The notes: a model not told the origin generated them from the sequence alone. A stretch of 64,000 nt of DNA from Candidatus Poribacteria bacterium (GCA_028820845.1 JAPPII010000003.1:1-64000), one strand, 5' to 3'. Counted from the first letter of the stretch, positions 35,971-44,823 are shown. Translations and numbers: made by a program.

Positions 35971-36083
35971 TTGTAGGAGAGGTTTGTAACCCCAATGCTT
36001 TATTGAATCCCTGTAGGAGGGGTTTGTAACCCCGATGCTTTATTGAATCCCTGTAGGAGGGGTTTGTAACCCCGATGCTTTAT
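35971..36083. repeat. Tandem array of a 40-bp palindromic repeat (2.8 copies)
   Basis: Units start at 35971, 36011 and 36051. Units 2 and 3 contain the hairpin GGGGTT-TGT-AACCCC; unit 1 has one arm change. The first 24 bases of the core (from GTAGG) are identical to 46364-46387, inside a coding gene. The last unit runs up to the leader of the phospholipase D-like gene. Confidence 0.85.
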
Positions 36084-36101
36084 GGACGGAGACATGCAAA
36101 C

Positions 36102-37184
36102 ATGTACAATGATTCGGGTGTAAGCGAAACTGATACAACATCCAAAACCAGCAAACCCAACCTATTTGTTCCCTTCCTCCTTATCCTACTCTGTGCCGTT
36201 GCGATCGGCTTCGGTATCAGATATTATAGAAGCATCCGTGGGGCGACGACCGAAACACCATGGGAAGTCTACTTTAGCGAAGTCACTGCTGGTACTAATC
36301 ACTATTCCCTTGAAAAACGACTCGTTACGAGACTCACCGATGCCGCAGCGCGAATTGATGCCGCGCTTTACGATCTGAACTCTGTCCCGATAGCCGACGC
36401 TTTAATCGAAGCACATCGCCGTGGACTCCAAGTGCAAATCTTCACTGAAACTGACAATATTGAAGAACAAATTCGACGCTTACAAGAAGCTGGTATCCCT
36501 GTCGGCGACGATAAAGACCCCGACAGTTATATGCACCATAAGTTTGTCGTGATTGATGAACGATACGTCTGGACGGGTTCCTATAACACGACCTACAACG
36601 GTGCCTACAAGAACAACAACAATGTTATACTCGTCGATTCAGTCCAACTTGCATATAACTTCACACAGGAATTTCGGGAACTGTTTCTGCGTGAACAGGT
36701 TGAGAAGTCCTCTGACATGTCTGTGGTCTATCCACAGGTGAAACTGAGCGACGGCACGCAGATTTCCACCTATTTTTCTCCAGACCACGATACCATCTCA
36801 CCGCTTCTCAAGGAGATCCAGTCGGCGAAAACATCTATCCATTTTATGGCATTCTCCTTCACACACGACAGGCTCGGCAAGGCGATGTGCGATCGCTTTG
36901 AAGCCAACGTTGATGTACGCGGCGTGTTTGAGGGACGACAGGTTGACAAGCGATATTCCGAATACAACAAGATGAAGCAGGCAGGTTTACCAGTGGTGCT
37001 GGATGAAAACAGGGGGGCTATGCATCACAAGGTGATTGTAATTGATGGAGAGACAGTGGTGACGGGGTCGTATAACTTCTCGAAAAATGCAGAAACCCGC
37101 AACTCCGAAAACCTCTTAATTATCAAAGGGAATCAGGAGATTGCAGCGGCTTATGTAGCGGAGTTTCAGCGGATAACGCGTTAG
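36102..37184 (+). CDS. Membrane-anchored phospholipase D-like protein
   Basis: 360 residues from the ATG at 36102; an ATG at 36075 lies inside the repeat. One membrane helix (LFVPFLLILLCAVAIGFGI) is near residues 21-39. The two HKD motifs are MHHKFVVID (about 144-152) and MHHKVIVID (about 307-315), each followed by TGSYN. The paired motifs form one active site that cleaves phosphodiester bonds in lipids or DNA. The single anchor suggests a surface or periplasmic enzyme. Substrate not evident. Confidence 0.92.
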   Translation: MYNDSGVSETDTTSKTSKPNLFVPFLLILLCAVAIGFGIRYYRSIRGATTETPWEVYFSEVTAGTNHYSLEKRLVTRLTDAAARIDAALYDLNSVPIADALIEAHRRGLQVQIFTETDNIEEQIRRLQEAGIPVGDDKDPDSYMHHKFVVIDERYVWTGSYNTTYNGAYKNNNNVILVDSVQLAYNFTQEFRELFLREQVEKSSDMSVVYPQVKLSDGTQISTYFSPDHDTISPLLKEIQSAKTSIHFMAFSFTHDRLGKAMCDRFEANVDVRGVFEGRQVDKRYSEYNKMKQAGLPVVLDENRGAMHHKVIVIDGETVVTGSYNFSKNAETRNSENLLIIKGNQEIAAAYVAEFQRITR

Positions 37185-37200
37185 CGTTTCTCACCTGATA

Positions 37201-38361
37201 TTACGGCCCAATGCTTGGTACACTGTCCGATAGGGGCATGGGCATCACCGGTTTCTCACCTAATATTACCGTACAATGCTGCGCCGTCCCGTTCCTATCA
37301 ATTTTAAGTTGGACGCTCGTATCCGGTCGCTTGGTTACGACACATCTTAACAATTCAGCGTATGAGCGCACAGCGGTCTCGTCCAATTCAAGAATCACAT
37401 CTTTGGGCAAGAGTCCACTTTTGTGTGCTGGGCTGCCGTCAATTACACGGGTAACATAGACCCCAGACTCACCGCTATCGACCTCAACACCGAGCCAACC
37501 GCGCGCGACCTTTCCGTGTTCTATAATTTCCTTGGCAACCGTGCGAACTGCCTCTATAGGCAGCGCAAAAGCGATCTCTTGATTACGAGACCCTAACGGT
37601 GAGGGTTGCCCAAGAAATTGTGTAATGTCTATATCGTCTTGTTTCCCGAACAGCACATTAGCAGGTGAATTAATGCCAATCGGCTCTGTCAGAACGGCGA
37701 GTATCATTCCAACGATCTCACCGGACGTATTGACAACAGCACCTCCACTGTTTCCAGGTGTAATGGCTGCGTTGATTTTAATGAGTTCCCCACACATTTG
37801 ATCCGGCAAGGTATCCCATCCACCGACGATTCCGAAGGAAATAATGGGGCTATGTCCGTAAGAACTGCCTATCGTCACAGCCCACGAACCCGTGTCAATC
37901 TTTGAGGAATCTCCCCACTTGATAGATTTCGCTGTCGCTTTAGATGCAGTTGTCAGTGGCGTGTCAGCAACGCGAAGCACTGCAATGTCGGTGAGTGTAT
38001 CCGTGCCGAGCAGTTTTGCTGAAGATACCTTTCCATCACTAAAGACGATCTCAATCTTACCCGGATTCTCCATCTCAAAAGTCGTTGTTGCGACGTGTCC
38101 ATTGGTGTCAATGAGGATACCGGAACCGATGTCTTGGCGGGTGAGTGCTAACCGCTTCGGATTCGGCTGGAGCCATACTGAATTGACCTGCGTCGCTACG
38201 ACTTTGACAACAGCCGGACGGGCATCGGCGACTATCTTCTGAAAATCCTTCTCGAACATCTGTAGGATACTTTCGTTCGCAAAGCTGAAGGGGATTGCAT
38301 AGAAAAGTAGACCGAGTAATCCAATTAGCAATTGTTGTTGTTTTAATGCTTTCGCGTGCAT
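37201..38361 (-). CDS. HtrA/DegP-like protein with PDZ domain, catalytic His absent
   Basis: 386 residues with an N-terminal signal or anchor (LLIGLLGLLFYAIPF). The trypsin-like part has the catalytic Ser in TPGNSGGAV (S205) and the Asp in TLTDIAVLR (D125). In the position of the catalytic His (usually NNHV after a G-x-[IV]-x-T strand) it reads ATTTFEM, with Phe (F95). One PDZ domain covers about residues 290-370. The gene follows the sigma/anti-sigma pair, the classic envelope-stress layout, so a sensor or chaperone role without proteolysis is plausible. The alignment of this one residue should be checked. Confidence 0.88.
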   Translation of the reverse strand: MHAKALKQQQLLIGLLGLLFYAIPFSFANESILQMFEKDFQKIVADARPAVVKVVATQVNSVWLQPNPKRLALTRQDIGSGILIDTNGHVATTTFEMENPGKIEIVFSDGKVSSAKLLGTDTLTDIAVLRVADTPLTTASKATAKSIKWGDSSKIDTGSWAVTIGSSYGHSPIISFGIVGGWDTLPDQMCGELIKINAAITPGNSGGAVVNTSGEIVGMILAVLTEPIGINSPANVLFGKQDDIDITQFLGQPSPLGSRNQEIAFALPIEAVRTVAKEIIEHGKVARGWLGVEVDSGESGVYVTRVIDGSPAHKSGLLPKDVILELDETAVRSYAELLRCVVTKRPDTSVQLKIDRNGTAQHCTVILGEKPVMPMPLSDSVPSIGP

Positions 38362-38374
38362 ACGTTTATCATCC

Positions 38375-38450
38375 TTTGGCTGTTGGCTGTTAGTGGTTGG
38401 CAGTTGGTTGTTGGTTATTGGTTAATCGTCATTCGCTGACTGCCAATCGC
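38375..38450. repeat. Degenerate GGCTGTTGGCTGTTAG-type repeat
   Basis: Short GT-rich units (GGCTGTTGGCTGTTAG, TTGGCAGTTGGTTG, CTGACTGCCAATCGCC) form an imperfect inverted array of the same family as 25014-25103. It fills the gap between anti-sigma and HtrA genes. Confidence 0.45.
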
Positions 38451-38454
38451 CATT

Positions 38455-39051
38455 TCAAAGCCCACCGCCTGTGGAGGCACTGGTGTAGCTAACCTGCTTT
38501 AAGACATAGTGCTGCTGCATCGGCTGTCGCGATGTTTGGATTACACCACCGGGCGAAAATGAATCCATACTTCTCACCCGACGCCGCACATCTACGGGCA
38601 ACTCAACAGGCGGCGGTCCGAGACGGTTCGGTTCGGATGCCGGCGTCACCACGACAGCAGGTTGAGAGTCCCGATCAAATAAGAGACCAGCTTGGTAGAA
38701 GTAGCCTCCTACTGCGACGATAAGAAGCAAAGCAACGATACCACTAAATGCCCATCTGGGACGGCGGAGCCCATCTTGTAGTCGATGCCAACCTGTTGCG
38801 ATAATTTCCGTAATACCGCCGAACTCGTGTGGTTCTTCAGCCAGCCGTTGCATCAACTTCGGCATAAAGTTGGGAGATGGCTCAATCTGCGGCAATTGCC
38901 GGACAGCCTTAACAGATTCTTGAAATCGGGCATATTCGTGTTGACACGCTTCGCACGTTGTGAGATGTGCCTCAAAGTCGCGTAATGCCTGATAATCAAG
39001 GGTATCTTCCAAGTAGGCAGAGAAGTGTTCCTCAGCCTGCAAGCAGTTCAT
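38455..39051 (-). CDS. Anti-sigma factor with N-terminal zinc finger
   Basis: 198 residues. The N-terminal cytoplasmic anti-sigma domain has the HLTTCEACQ (H-x3-C-x2-C) zinc motif, with its first Cys in MNCLQAEEHF. One membrane helix (WAFSGIVALLLIVAVGGYF) is near residues 100-120. The periplasmic tail is Pro/Val-rich. It directly follows the ECF sigma gene and would hold that sigma factor at the membrane until a signal releases it; the HtrA-like gene after it completes the set. Confidence 0.9.
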   Translation of the reverse strand: MNCLQAEEHFSAYLEDTLDYQALRDFEAHLTTCEACQHEYARFQESVKAVRQLPQIEPSPNFMPKLMQRLAEEPHEFGGITEIIATGWHRLQDGLRRPRWAFSGIVALLLIVAVGGYFYQAGLLFDRDSQPAVVVTPASEPNRLGPPPVELPVDVRRRVRSMDSFSPGGVIQTSRQPMQQHYVLKQVSYTSASTGGGL

Positions 39052-39069
39052 AATCTCTCCTTATGCGCA

Positions 39070-39657
39070 TTAAACATACGATTTCAATTTATCCTTAAGC
39101 ATGAGCCTTGCACGATTGATTCGGGATTTTGTCGTACCGCTACGGAGTTCAAGTGTCTCACTAATTTCATCGTAACTCAGTCCTTGTAGATCGCGGAGGA
39201 CAAGCGGGACTCTGTACTGTTCGGGTAACTCGGCGATTGCACTCTGGATCGCGTCGTGCAATTCTTTTCGTTCAAGTGCGACTTCCGGTTGGAACGCCGC
39301 ATCCGCCGGTGCGCTTTCAATGAGGTCAATCCGTTCGGAATCTCCATTACCATCTACGACATTATCAATCCTGTATCGATTTCGCCTTCCCCGATTTCGC
39401 AGTTCATTTTTGCAAAGATTTGCGGCAATGTGATACATCCACGTCTTAAAATGCGCCTGTCCGGGCTTGTAGCGCGGCGATGCTTTAAAGATGCGAACGA
39501 ATGTCTCTTGTGCCAAATCCTCGGCACTGTCTCTATCATTGATATACCGAGCAATGAAATTGATGAGGGGCTGTTGATGCCGGCGTACGAGCAGCGTAAA
39601 AGCATCCTCATCCCCCGCTCGGTAGCGTTCCATTAATTCATCATCTAAATCAGGCAT
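39070..39657 (-). CDS. ECF-subfamily RNA polymerase sigma factor
   Basis: 195 residues from the ATG at 39657 (GGAGG six bases upstream). Region 2 is DAFTLLVRRHQQPLINFIAR, then DSAEDLAQETFVRIFKA. Region 4 is ELPEQYRVPLVLRDLQGLSYDEI plus LELRSGTTKSRINRARLML. It heads the sigma - anti-sigma - HtrA operon (39657 to 37201) and probably controls an envelope response and itself. A dyad at 39692-39710 lies before it. Confidence 0.95.
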   Translation of the reverse strand: MPDLDDELMERYRAGDEDAFTLLVRRHQQPLINFIARYINDRDSAEDLAQETFVRIFKASPRYKPGQAHFKTWMYHIAANLCKNELRNRGRRNRYRIDNVVDGNGDSERIDLIESAPADAAFQPEVALERKELHDAIQSAIAELPEQYRVPLVLRDLQGLSYDEISETLELRSGTTKSRINRARLMLKDKLKSYV

Positions 39658-39691
39658 CAAGATCCTCCGGAGGTGCTTGTCTATAATATAC

Positions 39692-39710
39692 ACCAAACTG
39701 TAGATTTGGT
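39692..39710 (-). promoter_or_regulatory. Dyad and likely promoter of the sigma operon
   Basis: ACCAAA and TTTGGT, spaced by seven bases, sit beside an AT-rich TATATTATA block (minus strand) and a GCAACC motif that recalls ECF -35 elements. Autoregulation is an inference. Confidence 0.35.
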
Positions 39711-39770
39711 TGCAACTTTTTTATTAGCGGTTCGCAATTAGCAATTGGCATACTGCGTTTTCAGGGACTT

Positions 39771-39894
39771 TATAGTAGAATCTGAAAATAAATACACACC
39801 TCCACCCCCTGGTAGGGTTTTTGCTGGGGTGTTTCTTCAAGGTTTCCTAACCTCGCTGGTTCAGCGTGTGCAATTAATTCTGAAATCTACTATA
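39771..39894. repeat. MITE-like element with TATAGTAGA ends
   Basis: TATAGTAGA at 39771-39779 and its complement TCTACTATA at 39886-39894 bound 124 bases, and the similarity continues imperfectly inward (CTGAAA / TTTCAG, ACACAC / GTGTGC). An AGGTT-TCCT-AACCT hairpin lies near the centre (39840-39853). One-sided copies of the same end occur at 48636-48645 and near 62532-62540. Confidence 0.6.
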
Positions 39895-39928
39895 AGAGAA
39901 AATGCGTAAGTCCTATTTTGAAAAAAAA

Positions 39929-39971
39929 CCCTATTCGCGTTTTCAGAAGGTTTTTCTGTCAACGAATAGGG
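39929..39971. repeat. Nested hairpin repeat, copy 1
   Basis: CCCTATTCG pairs with CGAATAGGG; inside, CAGAA pairs with TTCTG. Run of A before and T around it. A second copy lies at 45015-45055. It could act as a terminator for transcripts from either side. The rest of the 39697-40101 gap holds the MITE-like element and no gene. Confidence 0.6.
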
Positions 39972-40101
39972 CGTTGTGTCAGGGCTATTTAGTTTTAAGA
40001 GATAAGTTTATCCTTGTGAAGAATTTTTGTTTTCGGAATGTCCCTTGTTGGAAAACTAAATGCCCCTGGCGTTGTGTTTCTTTTTTCTAATGTTCCGTCC
40101 G

Positions 40102-40758
40102 TTAAATAGATTCGGGCCTCCATCCACGTTTTCGACATGCTTCGGTGAGTTTCTCAATCACCTGTTTTTTCAACTGACTCACGCGACCTTTGCTCAATTC
40201 CATCGACGCGGCAATCGCACTCGAAGAGGCATCCGTGCGGAGGTATTGAAAAACTTCACGCTCACGCGGGGTTAGAGGTGTCAGAAGTTCCGGCATCGCC
40301 GCAAAGAAATCTTCACGTAAGGCTGCATCTGCAACCGCTTCCGTAAAATGTGTCGCGCCCGAGTCAGGATATGTCGCTATCACAGATACACCTTGAGGGG
40401 TGCTGTCCTTCGCCTCAGCAAAAGCATCTCCAGGAGCCGAGACCAGCCCCAGTCGAGACCGATGCTTCACTTCCCGTCTTTTCGCATTCATCAGACGCAA
40501 GCAGATACGCGGACGGATGAACGTCCCGAAACTCGCACGACTTTTGTGAGACGGATCATAGGTGGGTCCCTTTTCAATCAGCACCATCGCAGCGAACTGC
40601 TCCAAGTCATCACGGAAGTCAGGGCACTGAGGCGAATGAAAGGCAATACACCCCGCACACCGTTTCATATCTGGACGTAAACGGGATAGCGTGGCATTAT
40701 CGGCAACGAAGGGCCCTTCGTGTTGATACGGGGGCATTTCGCGTTGGGAAGTTGACAT
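40102..40758 (-). CDS. Atypical sigma-70-like regulator with N-terminal Cys cluster
   Basis: 218 residues. A C-terminal region-4-like helix-turn-helix (LTPREREVFQYLRTDASSSA, then IAASMELSKGRVSQLKKQVIEKL) is preceded by a reduced region 2 (FAAMVLIEKG, SFGTFIRPRICLRLMNAKRRE). The N-terminus has RCAGCIAFHSPQC, a C-x2-C-x8-C pattern that could bind zinc or a redox cluster. It lies upstream of the ECF operon on the same strand but 444 bases away. AAGGAG is about 20 bases before the ATG, so the true start is not secure. Confidence 0.75.
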   Translation of the reverse strand: MSTSQREMPPYQHEGPFVADNATLSRLRPDMKRCAGCIAFHSPQCPDFRDDLEQFAAMVLIEKGPTYDPSHKSRASFGTFIRPRICLRLMNAKRREVKHRSRLGLVSAPGDAFAEAKDSTPQGVSVIATYPDSGATHFTEAVADAALREDFFAAMPELLTPLTPREREVFQYLRTDASSSAIAASMELSKGRVSQLKKQVIEKLTEACRKRGWRPESI

Positions 40759-40899
40759 TTGAGTTTCATAATAATATAACTCCTTTTAGTTATGGGGTAT
40801 GGGTTTAGAGATACCCACTATAATGAAACTTATGGATTATTATAGCATAAGTGAAAAGAAACAACACGTTTTTATCAGAGTTTCTTATCTGTCTTACTT

Positions 40900-43283
40900 T
40901 TATTTTTTCGCCTGCAGGTGTGCATCTATTTCGGGGATACCTGTGAGGAGGTATTTCCGATGCGGTCTAATATCAGGCGGATAGTGAATTTTCCATACCT
41001 TAACACCCGTTGCGTGGGTGTCTTCAGCCGCAAAAACAGGCTGAAATGCTTTGCTCGGTATGCCGCGTAGAAACAAACGGATAGCGAAGTTGTCCCAGGC
41101 AACCGAGGGGATATAATAGCCTTTGTCGTATTGCTGAAGTTCGTTAAAATAGAGGATGATGCCTCCCGTTTTTGAGCCCATTTGATTCTCAGAGATATTG
41201 CGTTCTTTATGTCTGAAAACAACAAAAGGTAACTCTCGGACGCTTCCGCTTTTTCCTATAGCAAATGCTTTGATGGAGTTTTTGTTTTCTGGATCGATAT
41301 TTATCCGGATGTTATTGAAAAGAGAAATGCTTTTTACGGGCAATAGAAAAACACCTTCTTTTTCTTCTATTGATTTTCGGAGTTCAATGATTTCAAAGGT
41401 TTTGTCGCGTTCCGAGCGAACACCAATAGATGAGTAGATGATGGCAGACTTGACGACATCCTTTTCAGTGAGCATAAAATGAGTCGCTTCGTGGCTTTTT
41501 AGGAACTCAAGTGCTTTTCTCTCTGAATCCCCACAGAAAAGGTATCGATAATAGAGATGTATCCACCGCTGTATGAATGTGTCGGTGCCCGTAATCGTTT
41601 TGACCCCGCCAAGGACATTTAACTGGCTGCCATGTATCCAGTCAGCTGCAACCACTGCAGTGTTTGGGAGTTCTGCTTTCATCCATTGGAAAGTTTCAGC
41701 AACGGTCCTGTCTGTGGGTTTGCTGCTGCGGGCGTGTGTCGCAGGTAGGATATTCTGTGCATATCCTAATGGGTATGGAAGCCACAAACAGGTTGTGAGG
41801 AGTATCATCGCGATTGCTATTTTCACGACACGCCAGGGGAGATATCGTTTGAATGCTTCACTAAGTTTCACGCTACCGAATTGTATGAGTTCAACAGCAA
41901 AGAAAGCGATGATGGGACTGCTAAAGTTGGAATATCGTTCTGCATCACGACTGAGGGATATCCAAATGAGGAACCATGCAATAGCGGCAACATAAACCAG
42001 TTCGTTTTTCGGATGGAGATCACGCCGCCAACCCATAAGCATTAGCGTCACTACAGTGAAAGCGATCGCCCCGAAAAAGAAGATATTGTTCTGCTGTGTC
42101 CCCCATAAGTGATCTGTGTATTCTCTAAAAAAGGTGGTTAAGATAAAAACCGTCAGAGGTAAGAGCAACAGGGCACTGTAGTTTTTCCATTGGTGCATTG
42201 CTGCTATCATGAGCCCAATACAACTTAATACAAAGATATAACCGTAGCGGACCTGCCAATATTGTGAATTTGTATTTTTCAGTTCACCAACGCTTTGCAT
42301 AACGGCGTTTTGACTCAAAGGCACGGTCGTTTCGGCAAAGGTCCCAAGTTGCATCAAAACATAACCAATTGCCCCCGCAACACTTGTCAACGTCAAAACG
42401 AGGGCGAGTGTGCGGGCATGAGGTTGGAATTTTTCCACTAAGGTGAGGAGAAGATGTCGGAGTGTTCGGATACCCAGAAGCACAATAGGGGGCACGATCA
42501 TAAAGGCAAAAGATGTTCCGCAAAACCATACCCATTCCGATAAGCCGGAGATACCAGATAGAGCGTTGGAACAAAGCAAATCAGCCACAACAGATAGAGA
42601 CCTAAGTTGTTTTCGGCCTCGGAGGTCAGAAATCGCCAAACCTCAACAACGAGAATGACACTTAAAAACACGCCGAAGCCCTCCCAACTCATACCACCTA
42701 GAAAGACAATAAAGCCACTTGCAAGTGTCCAAACCAGACGTTTTCGCGGTGTTTCGGCTTGTAGAGCGATGAGATACGTAATGACGGCGAGGAGCCCGAG
42801 CATCCAGCACCATGCGTCTCGGTCACCAAAGCCAGCAGTGCTTCTGTTGATAGCACCCGGAAGCGTTGCCAAAAGCACACCGACGAAACTCGCAGAGATG
42901 ATCCCAAAGGTATGTGCAAGAAAAAGACAGAGCCCACCGAGACCGACACAAAAGCAAAAGACAGGCATATAGAAGGCAACGTCATAAAGTGTGATGTTCG
43001 GAAATGCCCTTACAACGGTTTTATGACTGTATGCAAGGGCATAACTATAGAGGCTGAAAAGTTGCCTATTATCTCTACCGATAGGCAGCCACCGGTGCAT
43101 ATCGCGGACAGGTAATCTGCCTTGCTCCGCTATCTGTTGTGCCTGAAAATAGTAGATATAAGCATCAACACCCGTGAAATGTCCTTCAGGGACAGTATCT
43201 CGCCCGTGGATACGAATCCAGAAGGCAACAAGCAGAATTGCTAACAGAAGTATTGATTTGAACAACCTCGATGTATTGAACAT
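40900..43283 (-). CDS. STT3-like oligosaccharyltransferase, interrupted by a frameshift
   Basis: Two frames, 43283-42498 and 42639-40900, join into one protein of about 794 residues. The first carries GVDAYIYYFQAQQIAEQG and STAGFGDRDAWCW, matching the STT3 acidic motifs, and several membrane helices. The second continues with helices (FAFMIVPPIVLLGIRTL) and a soluble C-terminal region with AADWIHGSQLNVLGG in place of the WWDYG block. The break is at an A run (42508-42511; TTTT on the coding strand), where one base appears lost. STT3 moves a lipid-linked glycan to Asn of exported proteins. It is the last gene of an operon with three small exported proteins. Confidence 0.8.
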
Positions 43284-43295
43284 GGTCGGTTTCTC

Positions 43296-43778
43296 TCAAT
43301 CTGCTGCTTCGGTCGCAGCAGCTTTTTTATCACTCGGATCGGTTTTGATGTTGAACCGCATTACAATGCCCCCTGTTGGGATGCCCAGTCTTTGGGCCCG
43401 CTCTTTGTCCTTTTTGAACTGTTTCAAGGATCGCTTTGCTTCAGAGGTGTCATATAGGAAAACTTCTGCGGTATAGAGTGCTATTGCCTCATCAACGGTA
43501 AGTCCAGGACCCCTTCTAAATTTTTGCTGAAGCCGAATATAGGTGCGGACTTCTGGAATATCCCCAAACTTCTTTATCAACGGATTGTGCGGACTCGGAC
43601 TGTCTGGGTCATCCATGAAGGGGTGGAAGCCCGGTATAAAATCTTCTTTCGGAGGTGCTTGTTTATCATCATCAACAAGGCGTGTTTCTTGAAGCGGTTC
43701 CTCAACGGGCTTCACACTGCAACCGAAAAACATGATGATAAGAAGGAAACTTCCGAGGAAAATGTTGAAAGTTTTCAT
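43296..43778 (-). CDS. Lipoprotein with a FGDIPEV domain
   Basis: 160 residues from the ATG at 43778 (AGGTGA nearby). The signal segment LLIIMFFGCS ends in a lipobox Cys. Residues about 67-130 (FGDIPEVRTYIRLQQKF, LTVDEAIALYTAEVFLY, AKRSLKQFKKDKERA) are a helical domain clearly paralogous to the one in the next gene upstream. I know no name for this domain. It begins eight bases before and overlaps the previous stop region, so it is co-translated, and it ends 12 bases before the STT3-like gene. Confidence 0.75.
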   Translation of the reverse strand: MKTFNIFLGSFLLIIMFFGCSVKPVEEPLQETRLVDDDKQAPPKEDFIPGFHPFMDDPDSPSPHNPLIKKFGDIPEVRTYIRLQQKFRRGPGLTVDEAIALYTAEVFLYDTSEAKRSLKQFKKDKERAQRLGIPTGGIVMRFNIKTDPSDKKAAATEAAD

Positions 43779-43783
43779 GAGGG

Positions 43784-44431
43784 TCACCTCACGGTTTGTA
43801 TACTGCTTGGATACTCAGTGGCTCTTTTCTCCAAGAAAATCTCAAGCGTTTTCTTAGTTCTGGGGTCTGGCCACAAATGATACTGGGCCGCTGTGAAGTC
43901 AATGTGTTCATCCAAGGTAAGCGGTTGGTTCTTAAGTTTTTTCCGTTTTAACGCAACGAAGGTGTAAACTTCTGGAATGTCACCAAACTGCCGAAGTAAA
44001 CTGACACGCGTCATATCTGCAAGTTCATCTGGATCCATATCCTCAATCCGTGTGATTTTCTTTCCAAACGGACTTCGAGTAGATTGATGCTGATGTGTGT
44101 CATCAGTTTGCCACGTTGCGGCAGTTTGTGAAGCCGCTTTGGTTTGTTCCCCTTCATCAACTTGCGAGGTCTCCACTTCCGACATCTGTTCTGTGGACGC
44201 GCCAACACTGTTTGCTTCGGCACCAGAATCAGATTCAACCTCGCCGGTGCTTGGCGCGGAGAGTAGAGGATCCTCATGGGAATGCGGATGGGTATGGACC
44301 TCAACGACTTGTTCTACAACTGGCGGTTCGGGCAAAGTGTTCACAAATCTTTGGTTATCCCACTCCGTGTAGACAAAAATGCCGCAAGCAAAGGCGACGG
44401 AAAGAATGCTACCAATCAACAGTTTTTTCAT
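43784..44431 (-). CDS. Membrane protein with His-rich linker and FGDIPEV domain
   Basis: 215 residues from the ATG at 44431 (AGGAGG nine bases upstream). An N-terminal anchor (LLIGSILSVAFACGIFVY) is followed by VEVHTHPHSHED, a possible metal-binding stretch, then about 80 Ser/Thr/Glu-rich residues. The last 70 residues (FGDIPEVYTFVALKRKKLKN, LTLDEHIDFTAAQYHLW, TKKTLEIFLEKR) match the lipoprotein encoded downstream. Both probably face outward. Function unknown. Confidence 0.72.
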   Translation of the reverse strand: MKKLLIGSILSVAFACGIFVYTEWDNQRFVNTLPEPPVVEQVVEVHTHPHSHEDPLLSAPSTGEVESDSGAEANSVGASTEQMSEVETSQVDEGEQTKAASQTAATWQTDDTHQHQSTRSPFGKKITRIEDMDPDELADMTRVSLLRQFGDIPEVYTFVALKRKKLKNQPLTLDEHIDFTAAQYHLWPDPRTKKTLEIFLEKRATEYPSSIQTVR

Positions 44432-44505
44432 CTTACGCCTCCTATGAATATAACATGATGCAGGAAGCAAAAGCACTCCTGCATCAACGGAAAAATTAAA
44501 TGTCC

Positions 44506-44823
44506 TTAACACTCACTACAACTTGAACGGGAATAGTTTTCAGTGTCGTACTCATGGGTATTGTCCTCATAATCGTGAGGAATGTGCGTCCCGCCATCGG
44601 TGTAGTGATTTGATGGGTATACTGGTCGGTATCCGGTGTCTGTGTAACTCGTACATATCTCTCCGAAGCCGTCATCCTCGATTACATAACACGTATATTC
44701 TGTATGCGTGTATGCCTTATGGCTTGGGTGCGCCTCAGAGTTTTTCACAATTGAAAACACTCCGAGACACCCTACGATGAGAATACAGACAACAGCGGTT
44801 ATCTGACACAAAGACGTTTTCAT
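44506..44823 (-). CDS. Small exported Tyr/His/Thr-rich protein ending CSEC
   Basis: 105 residues from the ATG at 44823 (AAGGAG six bases upstream). A signal peptide (ITAVVCILIVGCLGVFSI) leads to a polar chain rich in Tyr, Thr, His and Asp (THTEYTCYVIEDDGFGEICT, NHYTDGGTHIPHDYEDNTHE) that ends NYSRSSCSEC. The NYS near the end is an N-glycosylation sequon (N-x-S/T), of interest beside an STT3-like gene. The four Cys could form two disulfides. It is the first gene of the operon. I do not recognise it. Confidence 0.68.
   Translation of the reverse strand: MKTSLCQITAVVCILIVGCLGVFSIVKNSEAHPSHKAYTHTEYTCYVIEDDGFGEICTSYTDTGYRPVYPSNHYTDGGTHIPHDYEDNTHEYDTENYSRSSCSEC

Noticed and set aside
35971-36083. 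Possible CRISPR array
   Set aside because: The 40-bp units are directly adjacent without unique spacers, the hairpin is internal, and no cas genes are present.
42498-42520. Programmed -1 frameshift in the STT3-like gene
   Set aside because: The site CTT-TTG does not form a canonical slippery heptamer and I see no strong downstream pseudoknot; a lost base in the T run is simpler.
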